Assembly: GCF_021044685.1 (NCBI RefSeq)
Contig: NZ_CP088014.1
Location: forward strand, 248,001-312,000
Reading direction: 5' to 3'
Length of the DNA stretch: 64,000 bases
DNA from: Bradyrhizobium daqingense
GTDB lineage: Bacteria > Pseudomonadota > Alphaproteobacteria > Rhizobiales > Xanthobacteraceae
A program made the position numbers and the translations under genes. This document shows, in pieces, positions 16,303 through 22,971 of the stretch; within the stretch, counting starts at the first letter, position 1, and each line of letters opens with the position of its first letter. The notes under the pieces are model-generated. The model worked only from the letters and a program-made list of their open reading frames with translations. It made no database searches and was not told the origin of the DNA.

Positions 16303-19300
16303 ATGCTGCACGATTGGGGCGTGATCGCCGCCGCCTTCGGCTACATCGGCTTTCTGTTCCTGGTGGCGAGCCACGGCGACCGCCGCTCGCTGGCCGGCCC
16401 CGGCCGTGCGTCCGGACTGATCTACCCGCTGTCGCTGGCGATCTACTGCACCTCCTGGACCTTCTTCGGCTCGGTGGGCTTCGCCACCCGCACCTCGACC
16501 GACTTCCTGGCGATCTATGTCGGCCCCATCCTGATGATCGGGCTCGGCGCCGGCGTGCTCCGGCGCGTGATCCAGCTGGCCAAGGCCCACAACATCACCT
16601 CGATCGCCGATTTCATCGGCGCGCGCTACGGCAAGAGCCAGGCGGTGGCGGCGACCGTAGCGCTGATCGCCATCATCGGCTCGGTGCCCTACATCGCGCT
16701 CCAGCTCAAGGCGGTGGCCTCCTCGCTCGGAACGATCCTGAGCGAAGACCAGGCCTTCTCCCATATCCCGATCCTCGGCGACATGGCGCTGATGGTGACG
16801 CTGGCGATGGCGGCCTTCGCGGTGCTGTTCGGCACCCGCCAGACCGATGCCACCGAGCACCAGCACGGCCTGATGCTGGCGGTCGCGACTGAATCCATCG
16901 TCAAGCTGGTCGCCTTCCTCGCCGCCGGCATCTTCGTCACCTTCTGGATGTTCTCGCCGCAGGAATTGATCGAGCGCGCGATGAAGACGCCGGAGGCGGT
17001 GCGCGCCATCAACTACTCGCCGTCGATCGGCAACTTCCTGACCATGACGCTGCTGTCGCTGTGCGCGATCATGCTGCTGCCGCGCCAATTCCATGTCAGC
17101 GTGGTGGAGAATTCGTCCGATGCCGAGGTCGGCCGCGCGCGCTGGCTGTTCCCGCTCTATCTCGTCGCCATCAACGTGTTCGTGATCCCGATCGCGCTGG
17201 CCGGTCTCGTCACCTTCCCGTTCGGCGCCGCCGACCCCGACATGTACGTGCTCGCCCTGCCGATCGAGTTCGGCGCGGACCTGCTTAGTGTCGTGGTCTT
17301 CGTGGGCGGGCTGTCGGCCGCGACCGCCATGGTGATCGTCGAATGCGTCGCGCTCTCCATCATGGTCTCGAACGACCTCGTGGTGCCCCTGGTGCTGCAA
17401 CGGCGCCCGGAAGGTCGCACCGGCGGCGCCGATTTCAGCGATTTCCTGCTGCGCTCGCGGCGGCTTGCGATCTTCGCCATCATGGTGATGGCGTATTTCT
17501 ACTACCGCGCCCTCGGCAACACCCAGCTCGCGGCAATCGGCCTGTTGTCCTTTGCCGCCATCGCCCAGCTCGCACCGAGCTTCTTCGGCGGACTTTTGTG
17601 GCGGCGCGCGACCGCGCGGGGCGCGATCGGCGGCATGCTGGTCGGCTTCCTGGTGTGGTTCTACACGCTGTTCTTGCCGAGCTTCATGGACGCTTCGACG
17701 TCAGGCATCCTGTGGCTTCAGCACGGCCCGTTCGGGATCGAGGCGCTGCGGCCGCAGGCGCTGTTCGGCGCCGACCTGCCGCCGCTGATGCACGGCGTCA
17801 TCTGGTCGCTGTCGCTCAATATCCTCACCTATGTGTTCCTGTCGCTGGCACGCCGGCCGTCTTCCATCGAGCTCGTGCAGGCCGACCTGTTCGTGCCCAA
17901 CACACTCGCGCCGATCACGCCGAGCTTCCGCCGCTGGCGCACCACCGTCACCGTGCAGGACATCCAGACCACGGTGGCGCAATATCTCGGGCCCGAGCGC
18001 GCGCGGCATTCGTTCGAGGCGTTCTCGGCGCGGCGCAACGTCCGGCTCGAGCCCGGAGCGCCCGCCGATTTCGAGCTGTTGCAGCACGCCGAGCACCTGA
18101 TCGCCTCCTCGATCGGCGCGGCCTCCTCACGGCTCGTGATGTCGCTGCTGCTGCGCAAGCGGACGGTCTCGGCGAAGGCCGCGCTGAAGCTGCTCGACGA
18201 TTCCCATGCGGCGCTGCACTTCAACCGCGAGATCCTCCAGACCGCCCTCAATCACGTGCGCCAGGGCATCGCGGTGTTCGATGCCGATCTGCAGCTGATC
18301 TGCTCCAACCGGCAGTTCGGCGACCTTCTCAACGTTCCCCCGCACTTCGTCCAGTTCGGCACGCCGCTTCGCGAGATCCTGGAGTTCATCGGCGTCGCCG
18401 ACCCGGACGACCCGGTCGAGCGCGAGTCCATGCTGGAGCGGCGGCTCGCCGCCTACACCACCGATAGCGAGCCCTATCTCGAACGCCTGCCGGATCGCCA
18501 CATGGTGATCGAGGTGCTCACCAACCACATGCCCGGCGGCGGCTTTGTCATCACCTTCACGGACGTCACCCCGACATTCGAGGCCGCGGAAGCGCTGGAG
18601 CGTGCCAACGCGACGCTGGAAAAGCGCGTCCGCGACCGCACCGAGGAACTGACGCGGCTGAATTCGGAGCTGGCTCGGGCCAAGAGCACGGCGGAGGATG
18701 CCAGCATTTCCAAGACACGCTTCCTCGCCGCCGCCAGCCACGACATTCTGCAGCCCTTGAACGCGGCGCGGCTCTACGTCACCAGCCTCGTCGAGCGCCA
18801 GCACAATGGCGAGGAGACGCGGCTGGTCGAGAATATCGACGAGTCGCTGCAGGCGATCGAGGAGATCCTGGGCGCGCTGCTCGATATCTCCAGGCTCGAC
18901 GCCGGCGCGATGACGACCTCGATCACGAGCTTCAAGATGGCTGATCTGATGCGCTCGCTGGAGATCGAGTTCGCGCCGATTGCGCGCGCCAAGGGCCTGG
19001 AGTTGACCTTCGTGCCCTGCTCGCTCCCGGTCGAGTCGGACCGGCTGCTGCTGCGGCGCCTGCTCCAGAACCTGATCTCCAACGCGATCAAATACACCCC
19101 GCGCGGGCGCGTTTTGGTCGGTTGTCGCCGCCAGGGTCCGTCGCTGAAGATCTGCGTCTACGACACCGGCGTCGGCATCCCCCCGGTCAAGCGCGGCGAG
19201 ATCTTCAAGGAATTCCACCGCCTCGAGCAGGGCGCGCGAATCGCCCGCGGTCTCGGCCTCGGGCTCTCGATCGTCGAGCGGCTGGCGCGGGTGCTCAAGC

Positions 19301-19812
19301 ATGGCATCGCGATCGACGGCAATAGAAGCGGCGGCTCGGTGTTCTCCGTGACGGTGCCGACGGCGAAGGCGGTCACCCACACCGCGGCCGTGACCAGCGC
19401 GACGCCGCTGGCGCGCACGCCGATCTCGGGCGCGCTGATCGTCTGCATCGAGAACGATGCGGCGATCCTCGACGGCATGCGCACGCTGCTGAAGGCCTGG
19501 GATGCCGAGGTCATCGCGGTCGCCGATCCCGAAGGCGCGATCGCCGCAATCGAAGCAGCCGGCCGCCGCGTCACCGGTCTCCTGGTCGATTATCACCTCG
19601 ACCGCGGCAACGGCATCGCGGCGATCCGCGAGATCCGCCGCCGTTTCGGCGACGGCATCCCCGCGATCCTGATCACCGCCGACCGTAGCCCCGCCGTGCA
19701 GATTGCGGCGCGCGACGAGAAGGTTGCCGTGCTCAACAAGCCGGTGAAGCCAGCCTCGCTCCGCGCCCTGCTCGGCCAGTGGCGCACGCAGCAGATGGTG
19801 GCGGCGGAGTGA
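16303..19812 (+). CDS. Hybrid sensor histidine kinase with an N-terminal sodium/solute symporter-like domain
   Basis: 1169 residues. Residues 1 to about 520 carry some 13 transmembrane helices of the SSS/SLC5 fold (SLAIYCTSWTFFGSVGFA, AHNITSIADFIGARYGKSQ), as in CbrA- and NahK/ErcS-like kinases. A PAS-like region (HVRQGIAVFDADLQLICSN) is near residue 660. A coiled linker follows, then HisKA with His813 (AAASHDILQPLNAARLY) and the ATPase domain (LISNAIKYTPRG, DTGVGIPP, GLGLGLSIV). A C-terminal receiver domain has a likely phosphoacceptor Asp1096 (LLVDYHLDRGNG). It should sense or co-transport a solute and pass phosphate to a separate regulator; no partner gene is adjacent. The GGGGAGG site before 16303 fixes the start. 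Confidence 0.93.
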   Translation: MLHDWGVIAAAFGYIGFLFLVASHGDRRSLAGPGRASGLIYPLSLAIYCTSWTFFGSVGFATRTSTDFLAIYVGPILMIGLGAGVLRRVIQLAKAHNITSIADFIGARYGKSQAVAATVALIAIIGSVPYIALQLKAVASSLGTILSEDQAFSHIPILGDMALMVTLAMAAFAVLFGTRQTDATEHQHGLMLAVATESIVKLVAFLAAGIFVTFWMFSPQELIERAMKTPEAVRAINYSPSIGNFLTMTLLSLCAIMLLPRQFHVSVVENSSDAEVGRARWLFPLYLVAINVFVIPIALAGLVTFPFGAADPDMYVLALPIEFGADLLSVVVFVGGLSAATAMVIVECVALSIMVSNDLVVPLVLQRRPEGRTGGADFSDFLLRSRRLAIFAIMVMAYFYYRALGNTQLAAIGLLSFAAIAQLAPSFFGGLLWRRATARGAIGGMLVGFLVWFYTLFLPSFMDASTSGILWLQHGPFGIEALRPQALFGADLPPLMHGVIWSLSLNILTYVFLSLARRPSSIELVQADLFVPNTLAPITPSFRRWRTTVTVQDIQTTVAQYLGPERARHSFEAFSARRNVRLEPGAPADFELLQHAEHLIASSIGAASSRLVMSLLLRKRTVSAKAALKLLDDSHAALHFNREILQTALNHVRQGIAVFDADLQLICSNRQFGDLLNVPPHFVQFGTPLREILEFIGVADPDDPVERESMLERRLAAYTTDSEPYLERLPDRHMVIEVLTNHMPGGGFVITFTDVTPTFEAAEALERANATLEKRVRDRTEELTRLNSELARAKSTAEDASISKTRFLAAASHDILQPLNAARLYVTSLVERQHNGEETRLVENIDESLQAIEEILGALLDISRLDAGAMTTSITSFKMADLMRSLEIEFAPIARAKGLELTFVPCSLPVESDRLLLRRLLQNLISNAIKYTPRGRVLVGCRRQGPSLKICVYDTGVGIPPVKRGEIFKEFHRLEQGARIARGLGLGLSIVERLARVLKHGIAIDGNRSGGSVFSVTVPTAKAVTHTAAVTSATPLARTPISGALIVCIENDAAILDGMRTLLKAWDAEVIAVADPEGAIAAIEAAGRRVTGLLVDYHLDRGNGIAAIREIRRRFGDGIPAILITADRSPAVQIAARDEKVAVLNKPVKPASLRALLGQWRTQQMVAAE

Positions 19813-19822
19813 GACGCGCGGG

Positions 19823-20644
19823 TCAGTAGTCTGTCGAGATGCTGAGCGTACGCCACGTCTCGAGCTCTTCGAGACGAAGCCGATCCGTCGCGGCGATGGC
19901 GTTCACGGCATCGCTACCGAGCGCGATCCGCAAAGGCGGGCGATCCATGTCCGCAAGCTTCAGCACGACGGCCGCAGCCTTGGCCGGGTCGCCGGGCTGG
20001 CGGCCATCGTAATCGCGCTGCATCCTGACCGCTGAGCCGACGACCGCATCGTATTCCGGGCGTCCTTCGTCCGTGGCGTGCGCGGCCTGGGCAAAGCCGG
20101 TGCGGAAACCGCCTGGCTCGACGATCGTCACGTGCACGCCGATCAACGCCATTTCGCGCGCCAGGGATTCCGAAAAGCCTTCGATTCCCCATTTGGCGGC
20201 TGAATAAGCCGCGCGTGCCGGGGCACCGATCCGGCCGCCGACGGACGAGACCTGCACGATATGCCCGCTGCGCTGCCGACGCAGCACCGGGATCGCCGCC
20301 TTGGTGACGATGATGGTGCCGATCAAATTGGCCTCGATCTGCCGCCGGAACGAGTCCAGGCTGGTGTCCTCGACCGACCCGAGATCGCCGTAACCGGCAT
20401 TGTTCACGACGACATCGACGCCGCCGAACGTCTCTACGGCGAGGCCGACCGCCGCATGCGCTGCCGCCTCATCGGTCACGTCGAGCGTTGCAAGCCTGAG
20501 CGTTCCGCCGAAGCTCGCAAGCAACGGTTCGAGCGGCTTTGGGTGCCGCGCCGAGGCGAGCACGCGGTCCCCCGCCGCAAGTGCGGCTTCCACGATGGCA
20601 CGACCGAGCCCACGTGAGGCGCCGCTGACGAACCATGTCTTCAT
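19823..20644 (-). CDS. Short-chain dehydrogenase/reductase
   Basis: 273 residues of the classical SDR fold. The NAD(P)-binding motif is SGASRGLG at residues 7-14, followed by NNAG at 81-84 and the catalytic Ser134, Tyr147 and Lys151 (YSAAK). The Arg after the glycine motif and the SARHP segment suggest NADP preference. The start at 20644 has an AGGAG site and removes an eight-residue extension. It is the last gene of a four-gene leftward cluster with the cytochrome P460, hydrolase and Ohr genes, 20 bases after the P460 gene. The substrate is unknown. Confidence 0.9.
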   Translation of the reverse strand: MKTWFVSGASRGLGRAIVEAALAAGDRVLASARHPKPLEPLLASFGGTLRLATLDVTDEAAAHAAVGLAVETFGGVDVVVNNAGYGDLGSVEDTSLDSFRRQIEANLIGTIIVTKAAIPVLRRQRSGHIVQVSSVGGRIGAPARAAYSAAKWGIEGFSESLAREMALIGVHVTIVEPGGFRTGFAQAAHATDEGRPEYDAVVGSAVRMQRDYDGRQPGDPAKAAAVVLKLADMDRPPLRIALGSDAVNAIAATDRLRLEELETWRTLSISTDY

Positions 20645-20664
20645 GAGACAGTCTCCTGACGGCC

Positions 20665-21219
20665 TCAAGGCGCGAGCCGCGTGAACACGTAATCGCGTGC
20701 CTTGGCGCGCGCTTCATGGCACGCGAAGCAGGTGCGGTGCTGGGCCTCGTCCACCGGCTTGCCGTTGATGAAGCGACCGAAGCCCCAGCCGCCTGTCGCC
20801 GCATATTTCTTGGAATCTTTCACCATCACCTGGACGGTGGTGGCGGCACCGGGAATCGTCGCGGACGCGAACTCCGGCGACTGTTTCCGCTTCCAGGCGC
20901 GCTTGACCAGGATGGTACCATCAGGGAACGGAAGCTTGCCGGCTTGATACGCATCGATCGCAGTCTGGTTGCCGATCACGGCACGAAGCTCGTCGAGCGG
21001 CGCCGCCTCTTCGGCCGGCGCGATCAGCTCCCACTGCTTGTAGCCGGGAGGAATCGTGACGCCGAAGATCGGCGAGGCGTCGGCCGTCGCGCGGCCCTCC
21101 GCAGAAGCGATCGTGACGAGATACGGCACACAGGTCAGGAGCACGACGATCAGGATCGCGGCGAGCACGATCATCGTGACGTAAGGAGATTTCTTTGTCT
21201 CAGGTTCAGCGGGCGTCAT
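20665..21219 (-). CDS. Membrane-anchored cytochrome P460 family protein
   Basis: 184 residues. One N-terminal transmembrane helix (residues 14-38) anchors a periplasmic domain. The C-terminal part has a single c-type haem site C164-FA-CH168 and the family segment KDSKKYAATGGWGFGRF. In ammonia oxidisers cytochrome P460 oxidises hydroxylamine, and reacts with NO, through a Lys-crosslinked haem. Lysines and a Glu that could play those roles are in the DGTILVKRAW region and nearby, but I cannot confirm the crosslink. It sits between an exported hydrolase and an SDR gene in one apparent operon, an unusual setting for this family. It may handle NO/hydroxylamine or a peroxide. Confidence 0.85.
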   Translation of the reverse strand: MTPAEPETKKSPYVTMIVLAAILIVVLLTCVPYLVTIASAEGRATADASPIFGVTIPPGYKQWELIAPAEEAAPLDELRAVIGNQTAIDAYQAGKLPFPDGTILVKRAWKRKQSPEFASATIPGAATTVQVMVKDSKKYAATGGWGFGRFINGKPVDEAQHRTCFACHEARAKARDYVFTRLAP

Positions 21220-21291
21220 GACGTCTCATCAAGCGGGTTGCAACGGGCGATGCTCGGTCCAGCCTGGCTGGACCGAGGTGCTGGCAGGTGA

Positions 21292-22320
21292 TCAGGCGCC
21301 ATTGGCGTCGATGACGGCCTTGGCGAAGGCGTCCGGCGCTTCCTGCGGCAGATTGTGGCCGATGCCGCCGGTGATCAGGCGAAATTCGTATCGTCCGGAG
21401 AACTTCTTGGCATAGGCGCTCGGATCGGGATGCGGGGCGCCGTTGGCGTCGCCCTCCATCGTGATCGTCGGCACCTCGATGACGGGAGCCGCCGCGAGCT
21501 TCTTTTCGAGATGGTCGTATTTCGCCTCGCCCTGAGCGAGCCCTAACCGCCAGCGATAATTGTGGATCGTGATCGCGACATGGTCCTTGTTATCGAGTGC
21601 CGCGGCGCTTCGATTGAAAGTGGCGTCGTCGAACTTCCACTGCGGCGAGGCGAGCTTCCAGATCAGCTTGGCGAAATCATGCGTGTACTTCTCGTATCCG
21701 GCCCGGCCGCGCTCGGTGGCGAAATAGAATTGATACCACCATTGCAGCTCGGCCGACGGCGGCAGCGGCGCGTTGCCCGCGGCCTGGCTCGAGATCAGAT
21801 ATCCGCTGACCGAAACCAATGCCCGGCAGCGATCCGGCCATAGTGCAGCGATGATGTCTGCGGTGCGCGCGCCCCAGTCGAAGCCGGCGACGACGGCCTT
21901 CTTGATGTCGAGCTTGTCCATCAGCGCGATGATGTCGGCGGCCATGGCGGCAGGCTCGCCGTTGCGCGGGGTCTCGCCGGAGAGGAAATGCGTGCTGCCG
22001 TAGCCGCGCAGGTAAGGGATGATCACGCGATATCCGGCCTTTGCCAGGATCGGCGCGACGTCCACGAAGGCGTGGATGTCGTAGGGCCAGCCATGCAGCA
22101 GGATGGCCACGGGACCGTTCGAGGGACCCGCCTCGGCATAGCCGACATTGAGGACGCCCGCCTCGATCTGCTTGATCGCGCCAAAGGATGCATTCGATAT
22201 GGAGGACCGCGGTGCTCCCGTCTCGGCACGGGCGAGGTCGATCACGCCGAGACCCATGGCGACGGTGCCCGCGGCGACGCCAAAGAAATTGCGGCGGTGC
22301 TGGTCGATGATCTGGTTCAT
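21292..22320 (-). CDS. Exported alpha/beta hydrolase, epoxide hydrolase type
   Basis: 342 residues. The N-terminus (QHRRNFFGVAAGTVAMGLGV) looks like a Tat signal with its twin arginine, so the enzyme is probably folded before export to the periplasm. The hydrolase core has the oxyanion motif HGWPYD at residues 76-81, the nucleophile Asp148 in AGFDWGARTA and the catalytic His near residue 326 (GGIGHNLPQEAP). An Asp nucleophile points to epoxide or haloalkane cleavage rather than ester hydrolysis. It lies 33 bases after the Ohr-like gene and 72 before the P460 gene, in the same direction. The substrate is unknown. Confidence 0.88.
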   Translation of the reverse strand: MNQIIDQHRRNFFGVAAGTVAMGLGVIDLARAETGAPRSSISNASFGAIKQIEAGVLNVGYAEAGPSNGPVAILLHGWPYDIHAFVDVAPILAKAGYRVIIPYLRGYGSTHFLSGETPRNGEPAAMAADIIALMDKLDIKKAVVAGFDWGARTADIIAALWPDRCRALVSVSGYLISSQAAGNAPLPPSAELQWWYQFYFATERGRAGYEKYTHDFAKLIWKLASPQWKFDDATFNRSAAALDNKDHVAITIHNYRWRLGLAQGEAKYDHLEKKLAAAPVIEVPTITMEGDANGAPHPDPSAYAKKFSGRYEFRLITGGIGHNLPQEAPDAFAKAVIDANGA

Positions 22321-22353
22321 GCTGTCAGTCCTTATTGATGGTGATGAGGCGCG

Positions 22354-22773
22354 TCAGATCAGTGCGACCGTGACGTCGATGTTGCCGCGGACGGCCTTGG
22401 AGTAGGGACAGGTTTGATGCGCTTCCTCGATGATGCCGCGCGCGATCTCGGGGTCGAGACCCGGGAGACTGACATTGAGGCGCGCTCTCAGCGAATAGGC
22501 ACCATCGTCGAGCACAAGATCGATCTCCGCATCGATCGCGCATTTCCTGGGGAGATCGATCTTCCGCTTGCGCGCCGCGATCTCCATGGCGCCTTCGAAG
22601 CACGCCGACCAGCCGGCTGCGAACAATTGCTCGGGATTGGTGCCGATGCCTGCCCCGCCCGGCGGCGACAATTTGACATCCAGACGGCCATCGGAGCTGC
22701 GCGATGTGCCGTCGTGCCGGCCGCCGCTGGTGTGGGTCCTGGCAGTGTAGAGCAATTTTGCCGCTTGCGTCAT
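22354..22773 (-). CDS. ohr: Organic hydroperoxide resistance protein, Ohr subfamily of OsmC
   Basis: 139 residues, the usual length. The thiol peroxidase cysteines are C58 (FAAGWSACFEGA) and C122 (HQTCPYSKA), and the Ohr-specific segments HTSGGRHDG and TNPEQLFAAG are present, so this is Ohr rather than OsmC. It reduces organic hydroperoxides in the cytoplasm using a lipoylated reductant. It is the first gene of the leftward cluster. Many ohr genes are controlled by a neighbouring OhrR; here the divergent neighbour is instead a large winged-helix/ATPase regulator. Confidence 0.92.
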   Translation of the reverse strand: MTQAAKLLYTARTHTSGGRHDGTSRSSDGRLDVKLSPPGGAGIGTNPEQLFAAGWSACFEGAMEIAARKRKIDLPRKCAIDAEIDLVLDDGAYSLRARLNVSLPGLDPEIARGIIEEAHQTCPYSKAVRGNIDVTVALI

Positions 22774-22833
22774 GAGGCTGTCCTTTCCGTTGCGTAACTG
22801 GCTAGCAGCGGCTGCCGCAGGACACCCGTTGGG

Positions 22834-22875
22834 AGTTGTGAGAAGTTGTGAGGCTTCGGTTCGCGCGCCTCACAA
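22834..22875. promoter_or_regulatory. Triple TTGTGAG operator between ohr and the divergent regulator
   Basis: AGTTGTGAG occurs at 22834-22842 and again at 22844-22852 (10-base period). The second copy is part of a perfect 9-base inverted repeat, TTGTGAGGC (22846-22854) and GCCTCACAA (22867-22875), with 12 bases between. This is a compact array of three half-sites in a 198-base divergent promoter region. OmpR-type winged-helix proteins bind direct repeats of about this period. Confidence 0.65.
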
Positions 22876-22971
22876 GGCCTGCTTCCACGGTCTAATGCCG
22901 ATGCGGAGCGACGTCTTGCCGGATCGCAGCCCTCTCGCTATCGGGTCTGCTGAGAGGATCAGGATTTCGTG

